Shown in pieces: positions 27,972-36,760 of a stretch of 64,000 nucleotides of DNA. Below the pieces are notes generated by a model. It was not told the DNA's origin and did no database searches. It saw only the letters and a list, made by a program, of their open reading frames with translations. The translations under genes and the position numbers were made by a program. Every line of letters starts with the position of its first letter. The stretch's first letter is position 1. This DNA is from Tritonibacter horizontis (lineage in GTDB: Bacteria; Pseudomonadota; Alphaproteobacteria; Rhodobacterales; Rhodobacteraceae), in contig NZ_LPUY01000053.1 in the NCBI RefSeq assembly GCF_001518015.1, forward strand, positions 1 through 64,000. Direction: 5' to 3'.

Positions 27972-28741
27972 GGTCGCTGCCCCGGATCATGGTGGCGCCA
28001 AATGGCGCTCGTCTGCAGAAATCGGACCATCCAGCGCTGCCAATCACCGAGGCGGAGATGGTGGCCTGTGCGAAGGCCTGTTTTGCCGCCGGGGCAGGGG
28101 GGCTTCACGCGCATCTGCGCGATCCGAATGGGGGGCATCTTCTGGATGCCGCAGCGTATCAGCGACTGGTCGCGCGGCTGAAAGAAACGGTGCCACAGAT
28201 GGCGGTTCAGATCACGACAGAGGCGGTCGGGCAGTATGGGCCGGACGTGCAGATGGAGATCGCCCTGATATCGGGCGCAGATATGGTCTCGGTTTCGATC
28301 CGCGAGATTCTGCGGGCGGGACAACCGGCTGCGGCGGCGTTTTTCCGAACCTGCCAGCAGGCGGGCATTGCGGTGCAGCATATCCTTTACGATCTGGAGG
28401 ATTGCCGGGTATTGGTCGAGGCGTTGGACCCGGCATCGCTGGCCGCGCCGGATCTGCAACTGTTGTTTGTGCTCGGGCGCTACACAGCGGGCGGCGCCTC
28501 GTCACCGGCGGAGCTGGATCCCTTTGTTGACTGGATGAAGGCGCATCGTCTGACGCCGGACTGGGCGGTCTGTGCATTTGGTGCCGCCGAAACGGATTGC
28601 CTGTGCCGAGCGGTTGCGCGGGGCGGGAAATGCCGGGTTGGTTTCGAAAACGCGCTCGTGCTGAGCGACGGTCGGATTGCCCGCGACAACGCGGAAAAAG
28701 TGTCCGATTTGGCGGCACGGCTTGCCGAATCTGCGGCCTGA
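27968..28741 (+). CDS. Beta-keto acid cleavage enzyme (BKACE, DUF849)
   Basis: 257-aa TIM-barrel enzyme of the Kce/BKACE family: VAPNGARLQKSDHPALPIT, the zinc-site His pair in GGLHAHLRDPNG, VQITTEAVG, and the conserved C-terminal GFENALVLSDG. BKACE enzymes condense a beta-keto acid with acetyl-CoA to give acetoacetate plus a new CoA ester. At 257 aa it is a little shorter than the usual 270-310. Coupled to the aminotransferase by a 4-nt overlap. Confidence 0.87.
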   Translation: MRSLPRIMVAPNGARLQKSDHPALPITEAEMVACAKACFAAGAGGLHAHLRDPNGGHLLDAAAYQRLVARLKETVPQMAVQITTEAVGQYGPDVQMEIALISGADMVSVSIREILRAGQPAAAAFFRTCQQAGIAVQHILYDLEDCRVLVEALDPASLAAPDLQLLFVLGRYTAGGASSPAELDPFVDWMKAHRLTPDWAVCAFGAAETDCLCRAVARGGKCRVGFENALVLSDGRIARDNAEKVSDLAARLAESAA

Positions 28742-28859
28742 TCAACTCTGGCGCGCCCTCGGTCCCCAAACCGGTCCCGCAACCGGCAAAAACAGGACAG
28801 ACCATCATCAAAGGCACATGTGTTTTTTTGACACGGGTTTTGCGCAGCTTTTATCGTAT

Positions 28860-28875
28860 ACTTGCCATAGCAAGT
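28860..28875. promoter_or_regulatory. Inverted repeat upstream of the TonB-dependent receptor
   Basis: ACTTGC-CATA-GCAAGT is a perfect 6-bp dyad about 77 bp before the receptor ATG, near a TATACT hexamer (28857-28862). Possible operator; the cognate regulator is unknown. Confidence 0.4.
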
Positions 28876-28951
28876 CTCTAGGCTGTATCGGACCATCCGA
28901 AGCCAGCTGCATATACGAGCCAGCCTGAAAACAAGATTTTTGGGACCTCGA

Positions 28952-30889
28952 ATGTTAGCTATGAAAACCTCTCTACGTGCCAGTTTGTTGTGTGGTGCGG
29001 CAGCGGCGCTGCTGCCTCTAGCTCCGGCAAAGGCGCAGGTCATCACCCTTGATCCAATCATCGTGCGTGGCAACGACCCGATTGGCGATGCTGCGGACCG
29101 CGCGACAGCGGTCTATGTCGCGGATGCGGAGCTGGAGCGTGCCCGTCTCGGTGATCTGAAGGATCTGTTTGCCGGTCTGGCCTCCGTGTCGGTAGGCGGT
29201 GCGATTCCTGTCGCGCAAAAGATCTTTGTGAACGGCGTCGATATGCTCAATCTCACGATTGCGGTGGACGGTGCGCTGCAGAACAACCGTGCCTTTCACC
29301 ACGTCACCGCCAACGCGTTTGATCCGGGCATGCTCAAGTTTGTGCGGGTTGATCCGGGGATCGCAGCGGCGGACACCGGTCCAAATGCGGTTGCCGGTGC
29401 GGTCATCATGGAAACGGTTGATGCCGGTGACGTCCTGCAGGCGGGCGAAAACTTTGGTGGCACTTTCCGGCTGGGCTATGGAAGCAACGGGCAGACCGCG
29501 ACGGGCTCTTTGACCCTTGCCGGGCGGACGGACCGTGGTTTCGAAATTCTCGCCTATGCCAAACGGGCCAGCGGTGATGACTATAAGGACGGCAACGGCA
29601 ATGTCGTTGCGGGCACTGGTGCGGATATGAGCAGCCAGTTGTTGAAGTTCGCGTGGGAATCCGCCGAAGGGCACCGCGTGGAGTTTTCCGGCCAGCAGCT
29701 GATTGACGACGGCGCGCGCCCCTACCGGGCGAATATCGGTGACATCGTCGGGGCCACGACGCCGGCGACGCGGATCTATGACACCCGGCGCAGCAGCTAT
29801 AGCCTGCGCTATGAGAACACCAACGACTTTGGCATGTGGGACCCGGAAGTGGTCTTGGGCTTTTCCGAAAGCGACATCGCGGTCCCCAGCCCATATCAAA
29901 GCTCTGGCATGTCCGACACGTTGTCTTTCAAGGCGCAAAACACTTTTCACCTGTCTGACAGCAGCACAGTGTCTGCCGGTGTCGACTATTACCGCAAATC
30001 GGCGGAGTATTCCGATCCGACGGATGGGGCACTGGAAGAAGGGTCGAACAATGTCGGGCTTTTCGCACAGTTGCGGATGGAACCGACAGAGAAATGGCGC
30101 GTGTCCGGCGGTGTGCGATACGATTGGCAGGACTTCGACGGCATCGGCGATTACGAGCAATCGGCCAACGGCGCCAGCGGTAACCTCTCCGCGACCTACC
30201 GGATCACCGATCAACTGTCGGTGCGGGCCGGCTATTCCAGTGTCTTTGGTGGCATCCCGCTGGAAGACAACTACGAATTCTGGCGGCGCTGGACCTATGA
30301 TGGACTGCGCAGCACCCGGGCGCAGAACTATGTCGCGGGCCTGGACTGGAGCAACGACAGGCTGACTCTTGGCGGCGAAGTGTTCCTGACCAAGATCAAC
30401 GATGCCCGCAGCGGTGGCGCAAATATAGATTTCGAAAGCCAGGGCTACAGCATCGCAGGGACATACGGCTGGGACCTCGGGTTCCTCAGGTTCAGCTACA
30501 CGGACACCGATGTGAAGGTGAACGGCAATGCCTCTGGCAGCTATGAAGCGCTGGATCTTGGCGCACCGCTCGGGCAGGTCATCGCACTGGAAGTCCAGCA
30601 CGAGCTGCCGGGTCAAAATCTGGTGGTCGGTGGCAGTCTCGATATGGCGCTTGATTATGACGACACCGAAGGTACTTCGGGCCAGGGGCTGGAGGGCTAT
30701 GAGGTGGTGAACCTTTTTGCCGAATACACCCCGCCGTCGATGCCGGATGTGACTCTGCGCGCCTCGGTGAACAATCTGTTTGATACCGACTATGCCGACC
30801 GCGCGACCTATGGTGCGGATTATGCATCAGTGGTGCCACTGAAAGAGGCGGGCCGGTCATTCATGCTGGAACTGGTCGCCCGCTTCTGA
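28952..30889 (+). CDS. TonB-dependent outer-membrane receptor
   Basis: About 645 aa. A signal peptide ends near APAKAQ, followed by a TonB-box-like ITLDPIIVRG, a plug domain (FAGLASVSVGGAIPVAQKIFVNGVDM; DPGIAAADTGPNAVAGAVIMETV) and a beta-barrel ending in aromatic Phe (LELVARF). Consecutive ATGs at 28952 and 28961 are both possible starts. It imports a siderophore, metal chelate or other large nutrient through the outer membrane using TonB energy. No ExbB/D, TonB, ABC transporter or siderophore gene lies nearby, so the ligand cannot be told. Confidence 0.93.
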   Translation: MLAMKTSLRASLLCGAAAALLPLAPAKAQVITLDPIIVRGNDPIGDAADRATAVYVADAELERARLGDLKDLFAGLASVSVGGAIPVAQKIFVNGVDMLNLTIAVDGALQNNRAFHHVTANAFDPGMLKFVRVDPGIAAADTGPNAVAGAVIMETVDAGDVLQAGENFGGTFRLGYGSNGQTATGSLTLAGRTDRGFEILAYAKRASGDDYKDGNGNVVAGTGADMSSQLLKFAWESAEGHRVEFSGQQLIDDGARPYRANIGDIVGATTPATRIYDTRRSSYSLRYENTNDFGMWDPEVVLGFSESDIAVPSPYQSSGMSDTLSFKAQNTFHLSDSSTVSAGVDYYRKSAEYSDPTDGALEEGSNNVGLFAQLRMEPTEKWRVSGGVRYDWQDFDGIGDYEQSANGASGNLSATYRITDQLSVRAGYSSVFGGIPLEDNYEFWRRWTYDGLRSTRAQNYVAGLDWSNDRLTLGGEVFLTKINDARSGGANIDFESQGYSIAGTYGWDLGFLRFSYTDTDVKVNGNASGSYEALDLGAPLGQVIALEVQHELPGQNLVVGGSLDMALDYDDTEGTSGQGLEGYEVVNLFAEYTPPSMPDVTLRASVNNLFDTDYADRATYGADYASVVPLKEAGRSFMLELVARF

Positions 30890-30918
30890 CCGCATGGCGA
30901 CAGCGATGTTGAATAGTG

Positions 30919-30954
30919 GAGGGCTCCGGCGCATGCGGCGGGGCCTTCTTTTTG
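30919..30954 (+). terminator. Terminator of the TonB-dependent receptor gene
   Basis: A GC-rich imperfect hairpin (GGCTCCGGC ... GCGGGGCC) is followed by TTCTTTTT, 30 bp after the stop. Confidence 0.75.
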
Positions 30955-31036
30955 GATCACGCCCACCAGCGTCTAGGCTGTTCCCTTGCGCGAAACGGTT
31001 GGACCGCCAGCGCGATGTCTGGGCAACAACCGGGCG

Positions 31037-31747
31037 CTAGAAAAACTCCGGGTGGCGCGCCATGATGGCATCAACACGGGCCAGGGTGCCGGACAAGTGT
31101 TCGCGCACTGCGGCCTCGGCGCTGACATTGTCTGCCGCCTTGATCGCGTCCAGAATACGATGGTGGCAGGCGATGATCTCGGCGGTTTTGCCGGGGTCGG
31201 GGAGGTTCAGTTTGCGCAGCCGGTCGATGTGTCCCGACCGTTCGGTGACCAGATCCCAGAGATCCGGCACCTGAGTGGCTTCGAACAAGGCCCGGTGAAA
31301 GGCGCGGTCATGGATTGAAAAACTGTCCAGATCGTTCAGATCCAGGGCTTGCTGTTGGCGCTGCAACGCGCGTTCGGCCCCGGCGAGGGCGTCGTTTCGG
31401 GTGCTGGCGATCAATCGCCGCGTAACCTCGATTTCCAGCGACAGCCGCAAAAACTGGGTCTCTCTTGCGTGACAGGTGTCGATTTTTGACACTTCGGTCT
31501 TTGACTGCGGATAGATATGCAGCAGCCCTTCTTCTTCGAGCCGCATCATCGCGTCACGCACCGGGGTTTGGCTGACTCCGTAATATTCTGCGATTTCCAA
31601 CCGGGAGAGATTCTGTCCAGGCGCGAGGTCCAGGTCAATAATGCGGGCTCGCATGGCCGCGTGAATCTGCTGACTCGCAGACAATTTGCGAATCTTGTTT
31701 CCGCTTCGCGACGGTTTCGTGACTGTTTTGCCCGCGTCTAGAGACAT
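31037..31747 (-). CDS. GntR-family (FCD) transcriptional regulator
   Basis: 236 aa. The winged helix is LSRLEIAEYYGVSQTPVRDAMMRLEEEGLLHIYPQSKTEVSKI. The FCD domain follows with HDRAFHRALFEAT, CHHRILDAIKA and REHLSGTLARVDAI. Divergent from the DctPQM/sugar-acid operon and most likely its repressor; a perfect palindrome lies between the two at 31832-31847. Confidence 0.9.
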   Translation of the reverse strand: MSLDAGKTVTKPSRSGNKIRKLSASQQIHAAMRARIIDLDLAPGQNLSRLEIAEYYGVSQTPVRDAMMRLEEEGLLHIYPQSKTEVSKIDTCHARETQFLRLSLEIEVTRRLIASTRNDALAGAERALQRQQQALDLNDLDSFSIHDRAFHRALFEATQVPDLWDLVTERSGHIDRLRKLNLPDPGKTAEIIACHHRILDAIKAADNVSAEAAVREHLSGTLARVDAIMARHPEFF

Positions 31748-31831
31748 CTTTTACCCTGTTTTTATCTGGCCTTACACGTGGTCCAGCTTGGAAAGCCAGA
31801 AACCAACTATACAATTTTATTGTCATAGGTG

Positions 31832-31847
31832 CACTAATATATTAGTG
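31832..31847. promoter_or_regulatory. Perfect 16-bp palindrome, likely GntR operator
   Basis: CACTAATATATTAGTG, a perfect AT-rich palindrome in the divergent promoter region between the GntR gene and dctP, of the size and symmetry bound by FCD-type GntR dimers. A second short dyad (ACAAT-TTT-ATTGT, 31811-31823) lies just upstream. Confidence 0.65.
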
Positions 31848-31896
31848 TATCAGCATCGCAGGGAGGGAGCCTGCGTCAACCAATGGGAGGATACCT

Positions 31897-32919
31897 ATGA
31901 AACACTCAACAGCCGCGATGTTGGCGATGACCGTCTCGGGGTTTGCGTCAATGGCCGCCGCCGAGACCTTCAACATTCAGACGTCGTTCAACGCCGGCGA
32001 TTTCTCCACCCAGTACATCACCGAGAACTGGCTGCCAGAGATCGAGGCGCGGACCGAGGGCCGGATCAAGATCATCCTGACGCCAAATGGGTCCGTGGTT
32101 CCGGCGCGTGAAACACCGGATGCGGTGGCCGCCGGCGTGATTGACGGCGATTTCACATCTGTGAACTATTTTGCCGGGCTGGAGCCGGCCTATGCCATCA
32201 TGGGGGATCTGATCTCCGGTTATGACACGCCCGAACAGATGCTCGGTTTCTGCAAGGACGGCGGCGGTGAGGCGATGATGCAGAAGGCCGCGGACGCGAT
32301 CACCGACGGTGAAGTGACGGTTGTCGCCTGCGGGCCATACTCGCGTGAGGCCTTGGCGGCGCGGACCCCGATCCGCACCTTTGAAGATCTGCAGGGCATG
32401 AAGATCCGGTCGCCCGAAGGTCTCGCCGCGGCTGTGTTCTCCGCAGCGGGGGCCTCGCCGGTGTCGATTCCCTTCTCCGAGGTCTTTGGTGCTCTCGAAA
32501 AAGGGATCGTGGATGCGGCGGATGCCTCGGCCTATGTGAACAACGACGCGACCGGCTTGCAGGACGTCGCGCCCTATCCGTTGTACCCCGGCATTCACTC
32601 GATGCCGTCCATGCAGCTGACCGTCAACACGGCCAAATGGGACGGTCTGTCCGCCGATGATCAGGCCGCGTTGCGGACCTGGTGGTACGACGCGATGTAT
32701 GCGATGGCCGCCGAAGTGTCCAAGCAGGACGCGGAAATCGCCGCGCGCGATGACGCAACCGACAAGATCGAAGTCATTGATTGGGCACAAGAAGACCGGG
32801 ATCAACTGCGTGTCGTGGCGCGGCAGCAATGGGAAGACTACGCCAAAAAGTCTGAGCTCGCCCAGGAAGCGCTGGACGCGCATATTGCCTACATGACCAA
32901 AATCGGTCTGTTCAAGTAA
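31897..32919 (+). CDS. dctP: TRAP transporter DctP-type solute-binding protein
   Basis: 340-aa periplasmic receptor: signal peptide to about MAAAETF (residue ~24), then DctP features NIQTSFNAGDFSTQYITENWLPEIEARTEGRIKI, LQGMKIRSPEGLAAAVFSAAGASPVSIPFSEVFGALEKGIVDAADAS with the Arg that pairs with the substrate carboxylate in MKIRSPEG. It captures an organic acid, probably the sugar acid used by the dehydratase pathway downstream. Confidence 0.94.
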   Translation: MKHSTAAMLAMTVSGFASMAAAETFNIQTSFNAGDFSTQYITENWLPEIEARTEGRIKIILTPNGSVVPARETPDAVAAGVIDGDFTSVNYFAGLEPAYAIMGDLISGYDTPEQMLGFCKDGGGEAMMQKAADAITDGEVTVVACGPYSREALAARTPIRTFEDLQGMKIRSPEGLAAAVFSAAGASPVSIPFSEVFGALEKGIVDAADASAYVNNDATGLQDVAPYPLYPGIHSMPSMQLTVNTAKWDGLSADDQAALRTWWYDAMYAMAAEVSKQDAEIAARDDATDKIEVIDWAQEDRDQLRVVARQQWEDYAKKSELAQEALDAHIAYMTKIGLFK

Positions 32920-32933
32920 GCCATTCCTCCCGG

Positions 32934-32963
32934 TGCCGCGCCGCCTTTCGGGGCGGGGCGGCA
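32934..32963 (+). terminator. Hairpin between dctP and dctQ
   Basis: A 12-bp stem (32934-32945 with 32952-32963) with one mismatch and a 6-nt loop, directly after dctP, not followed by a T-run. Likely attenuator or mRNA-end stabiliser keeping the receptor in excess. Confidence 0.55.
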
Positions 32964-32994
32964 TTCCATCCATTCTGATTGCCGAGGGTTTGCG

Positions 32995-33516
32995 ATGAAA
33001 CGCATTTTCGCACTCTACGCCGATGTCATGGACAACATCAGCGTCTTTGTCGGCCAGGCCTGTTCCGTGCTTTTCTTTGCCTGTATTGCGATCTCCGCCG
33101 CCGAGGTGGTGTTGCGCTATGGCTTTGATGCACCGACGCTCTGGTCCACCGAACTCGCCATGACCCTCTGTGCCAGCGCCTGGGTGCTGTCCGTGGGCTA
33201 TGTGACACAACGCCACCGCCATATCTCCATCACCATGATGGAGCTGATCGTGGGCGAACGGGTCTGGCGTATCTTTCGTCTGTTTCAGATGCTGATTGCG
33301 ACGGGCGCGCTCTTTGTCCTGACGCTTGCCCTGCATCACCCTGCAAGCAAGGTGCTTGGCCGGACCGAGTACTCCGGCACCGCGATGAACTCTCTGGCGC
33401 CGACCTATCTCAAGGTTCTGCTCTTTGTGGGCTGCATCTTCTACATCCTGCAATTGCTGGCCAACATCGTGCGTTGGACCCAAAACACCGAGGGAGACCT
33501 GACCGGTGGGCATTGA
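32995..33516 (+). CDS. dctQ: TRAP transporter small permease subunit
   Basis: 173 aa with four membrane segments (about residues 16-35, 50-70, 92-110 and 138-158); the DctQ region includes EVVLRYGFDAPTLWSTELAMTLCASAWVLSVGYVTQRHRHISI. Works with DctM. It overlaps the start of dctM by 11 nt. Confidence 0.9.
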   Translation: MKRIFALYADVMDNISVFVGQACSVLFFACIAISAAEVVLRYGFDAPTLWSTELAMTLCASAWVLSVGYVTQRHRHISITMMELIVGERVWRIFRLFQMLIATGALFVLTLALHHPASKVLGRTEYSGTAMNSLAPTYLKVLLFVGCIFYILQLLANIVRWTQNTEGDLTGGH

Positions 33517-34822
33517 AATTATCACCCTTCTGATCGTGGCATCGCTGCTCGGACTGATGGCGCTCGGGGTGCCGCTGGGCATCACCACGCTGACCGTCTC
33601 GCTGGCAACTGCGATCCTGTACTTTGGCGAACGCGCCGGGTTTTTCATTGTGGCGGCCAACGTGGGCGAGGTGCTGCACAAATACGAACTGATCGCGGTG
33701 CCGTTCTTCGTCTTCATGGCCAATGTGCTGGAGCGATCTGGCATCGCAAAGTCGATGTTCGACTCCATGGCGATCATGGGCGGGCGGTTCCGGGGCTCTG
33801 TGGGCGTGCAAACCACATTTGTGGCGGTCCTGCTGGCCGCCATGTCGGGGATCATGGGCGGCGAGATCGTCATGCTTGGCCTGATTGCGCTGCCGCAGAT
33901 GATGCGGCTTGGCTATGACCGCAAGCTGGCCATCGGCATCATCTGTGCGGCCGGGGCGCTGGCGACCCTGATCCCGCCGTCGGTGGTGCTGATCATCTAC
34001 GGGCTTGCAGCGCAGGTTTCGATCACCAAGCTGTTTGCCGCCTCTGCCGTGCCGGGGCTGATCCTGGCGACTCTCTATATCATCTACATCCTCGTTCGGG
34101 TGCGCCTGAACCCGTCGCTGGCGCCGATCTATGACGTGCCGGAAACCGGGCTGCCGTTCTTCCAACGAATGCGGTACCTCAAGGGCATCATCTTGCCGGC
34201 CCTTTTGATCGGCACCGTGCTTGGGGTGATCTACTCCGGTGTGGCCACGGTGACCGAAGCCGCTGCCATTGGTGCCGTCGGAGCCCTTGTGGTGGCCGCC
34301 GCCCGCAAGGAGCTGAACTGGGTCATGGCGCGCGATGCGATGCGGCAGACGGTTCTGACGGTCGGTTCGATCATCTGGCTGGTCATCGGGGCGGTGTCAC
34401 TGATCGGGATCTACAACCGGATCGGCGGCGGCGAGTTCCTGCGCGGCGTTCTGACCTCGCTCGATATCGGGCCGATCTGGGTGATTGTCGTGATGATGCT
34501 GATCGTCATGGTGCTGGGCACCTTCCTGGAATGGATCGCAATCATCTTTATCACCGTGCCGATCTTTGCGCCGGTGGTCATTGACCTTGGGTTTGACCCG
34601 GTGTGGTTCGGGGTGCTCTTTGCCATGAATATCCAGATGTATTACCTGTCGCCGCCGTTTGGACCGGCCTGTTTCTTCCTGAAATCGGTCGCGCCCAAGG
34701 AAATCCAGCTTCAGGAGATCTTTGTGGCGGTGCTGCCCTTCATCGCGCTGCAGGCGGTTGGCCTGTTTCTTGTCCTGGCGTTTCCGCAGCTCGCGCTGTG
34801 GCTGCCCTCGATGCTGGATTGA
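33506..34822 (+). CDS. dctM: TRAP transporter large permease subunit
   Basis: 438 aa, about 12 membrane segments; the DctM pattern includes LMALGVPLGITTLTVSLATAI, GGEIVMLGLIALPQMMRLGYDRKLAIG and LGTFLEWIAIIFITVPIFAPVV. It starts at GTG inside dctQ. It forms the sodium-dependent channel that moves the DctP ligand across the inner membrane. Confidence 0.93.
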   Translation: MGIEIITLLIVASLLGLMALGVPLGITTLTVSLATAILYFGERAGFFIVAANVGEVLHKYELIAVPFFVFMANVLERSGIAKSMFDSMAIMGGRFRGSVGVQTTFVAVLLAAMSGIMGGEIVMLGLIALPQMMRLGYDRKLAIGIICAAGALATLIPPSVVLIIYGLAAQVSITKLFAASAVPGLILATLYIIYILVRVRLNPSLAPIYDVPETGLPFFQRMRYLKGIILPALLIGTVLGVIYSGVATVTEAAAIGAVGALVVAAARKELNWVMARDAMRQTVLTVGSIIWLVIGAVSLIGIYNRIGGGEFLRGVLTSLDIGPIWVIVVMMLIVMVLGTFLEWIAIIFITVPIFAPVVIDLGFDPVWFGVLFAMNIQMYYLSPPFGPACFFLKSVAPKEIQLQEIFVAVLPFIALQAVGLFLVLAFPQLALWLPSMLD

Positions 34823-34839
34823 GGCGAAAGGAGATAGAT

Positions 34840-35001
34840 ATGTCCGATCAAGATCTCACCAAACAAGACGAGGATCTGCCCGCCCCCGAATACCAGGGGG
34901 AAGAACGCCGGGATGGCCACAGCTTTGGCAGCTGGCCCGAAGTCCTGGGTCTGGTGTTCACGATTTTCGTGTGCTGGCTGATTTTCAATTTCCGAGGGTA
35001 A
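34840..35001 (+). CDS. 53-aa single-span membrane protein of unknown function
   Basis: A small ORF with a strong AAAGGAG ribosome binding site 8 nt upstream. Residues 1-31 are acidic and hydrophilic (DQDLTKQDEDLPAPEYQGEERRDG). Residues ~34-51 form one membrane span (VLGLVFTIFVCWLIFNF). It lies between dctM (17 bp before) and the dehydratase gene (4 bp after), all on the same strand, so it is surely co-transcribed. No family recognised. It may be a small accessory subunit of the transporter. Confidence 0.75.
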   Translation: MSDQDLTKQDEDLPAPEYQGEERRDGHSFGSWPEVLGLVFTIFVCWLIFNFRG

Positions 35002-35005
35002 CCCC

Positions 35006-36748
35006 ATGACAACACCAACGAAAAAAGCCCCGCAAGATCTGCGGTCGGCCCGGTGGTTTGCACCGGATGACCTGCGGTCCTTTGGCCACCGCTCGCGGAT
35101 GATGCAACTGGGCTACGCGGAGGAAGAGTTCCGGGACAAGCCGATCATTGGCGTGCTGCACACCTGGTCCGAGCTCAACACCTGTCACAGTCATTTCCCC
35201 GAGCGGATCAAGGATGTGAAACGCGGTGTGGCGCAGGCGGGCGGTTTCGCGGTCGAGATGCCCGCACTGTCCGTCGACGAAAGCTTTACCAAGCCGACGT
35301 CGATGCTCTATCGCAATATGCTGGCGATGGAAGTCGAGGAGATGATCCGGTCGCATCCCTTGGACGGCGTTGTCCTGATGGGCGGCTGCGACAAGACCAC
35401 GCCGGGTCTGGTGATGGGGGCCACCTCGGCGGGGGTGCCGATGATCTTTTTGCCGGCCGGGCCGATGCTGCGCGGCAATTACGCGGGCAAGATCCTCGGA
35501 TCCGGCTCGGATGCCTGGAAATACTGGGACGAGCGGCGCGCAGGCAATATTTCCGATCAGGAATGGCTTGGCGTGCAGGGCGGTATCGCACGGTCGGCCG
35601 GCACCTGCATGACCATGGGCACCGCCGCGACGATGATGTCGATTACGGATGCCATGGGGCTGACCATGTCTGGTGCCTCCTCCATTCCGGCCGTTGACAG
35701 CAATCACCAGCGGATGTCTGCGGCCTGCGGGCGGCGGATCGTGGATATGGTCTGGGATGACATGACGCCAGACAAGATCATCACCGATGCTTCGGTGCGC
35801 AATGCCGCGATGGTGGCGATGGCGACGGGCTGTTCGACCAATGCGGTTGTACACCTGATTGCGATGGCGCGTCGCGCGGGCGTGGCCCTGACGCTGGATG
35901 ACCTTGATGCGCTGGGTCGCAACACGCCGCTGATTGCCAATGTCCGTCCCTCCGGCAAGGATTACCTGATGGAGGATTTCTACTACGCGGGCGGGTTGCG
36001 TGCGCTGATGAAACAGATGGAAGCGCGGCTTGATACTTCCTGCATCACCGTGACGGGCAAGACCCTGGGCGAAAACCTGGAAGGCGCGGAGGTCTATAAT
36101 GACGACGTGATCCGACCGCTGGGGAACCCCGTCTATCATGAAGGCTCGCTTGCGGTGCTCAAGGGCAATCTCTGCCCGCAGGGGGCGGTGATCAAACCGG
36201 CGGCGTGCGATCCGAAATACTATGTGCACGAAGGTCCGGCACTGGTGTTTGACAGCTACCCGGAGATGAAAGCTGCCGTGGATGACGACACACTCGACAT
36301 CACGCCGGATCATGTCATGGTCCTGCGCAATGCAGGCCCTCTGGGCGGGCCGGGATTCCCCGAGTGGGGGATGCTTCCCATCCCCAAGGCGCTGATCAAA
36401 CAGGGCCACCGCGACATGCTGCGGATCTCTGACGCACGCATGTCGGGCACGTCCTATGGTGCCTGTGTGTTGCACGTCAGCCCGGAAAGTTTCGCAGGTG
36501 GACCGCTGGCTTTGCTCCGGACCGGTGACATGATACGGCTTGATTTGCCCAAAAGACGGCTGGATATGCTGGTGGATGAAATCGAACTCGAGAGTCGGCG
36601 TGCCGCCCTTACACCGCCCAAACCAAGGTTTGAACGTGGCTATGGCTATATGTTTTCCAAACATGTTACGCAGGCGGACGAGGGCTGTGACTTTGATTTC
36701 CTGCAAACCGACTTCGGCAAAACAGCCGGTGAACCTGATATCTTCTGA
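35006..36748 (+). CDS. IlvD/Edd-family sugar-acid dehydratase
   Basis: 580-aa Fe-S dehydratase. Candidate cluster cysteines are in LNTCHSHFPERI, MGGCDKTTPGLVMG and AGTCMTMGTAATMM; the conserved C-terminal DARMSGTSYGACVLHVSPE is present. Close in length and motifs to arabonate/xylonate dehydratases rather than to IlvD itself. It would turn a pentonate or hexonate into a 2-keto-3-deoxy acid, supplied by the upstream TRAP transporter. Which sugar acid is used cannot be told from sequence. Confidence 0.9.
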   Translation: MTTPTKKAPQDLRSARWFAPDDLRSFGHRSRMMQLGYAEEEFRDKPIIGVLHTWSELNTCHSHFPERIKDVKRGVAQAGGFAVEMPALSVDESFTKPTSMLYRNMLAMEVEEMIRSHPLDGVVLMGGCDKTTPGLVMGATSAGVPMIFLPAGPMLRGNYAGKILGSGSDAWKYWDERRAGNISDQEWLGVQGGIARSAGTCMTMGTAATMMSITDAMGLTMSGASSIPAVDSNHQRMSAACGRRIVDMVWDDMTPDKIITDASVRNAAMVAMATGCSTNAVVHLIAMARRAGVALTLDDLDALGRNTPLIANVRPSGKDYLMEDFYYAGGLRALMKQMEARLDTSCITVTGKTLGENLEGAEVYNDDVIRPLGNPVYHEGSLAVLKGNLCPQGAVIKPAACDPKYYVHEGPALVFDSYPEMKAAVDDDTLDITPDHVMVLRNAGPLGGPGFPEWGMLPIPKALIKQGHRDMLRISDARMSGTSYGACVLHVSPESFAGGPLALLRTGDMIRLDLPKRRLDMLVDEIELESRRAALTPPKPRFERGYGYMFSKHVTQADEGCDFDFLQTDFGKTAGEPDIF

Positions 36749-36760
36749 AGGAATTTTTTG

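Noticed and set aside
29018-30616. 532-codon minus-strand frame
   Set aside because: Antisense shadow of the TonB-dependent receptor gene; no family sequence.
31948-33873. 641-codon minus-strand frame
   Set aside because: Antisense to dctP, dctQ and part of dctM, all of which are well supported.
34985-36706. 573-codon minus-strand frame
   Set aside because: Antisense shadow of the IlvD/Edd dehydratase.
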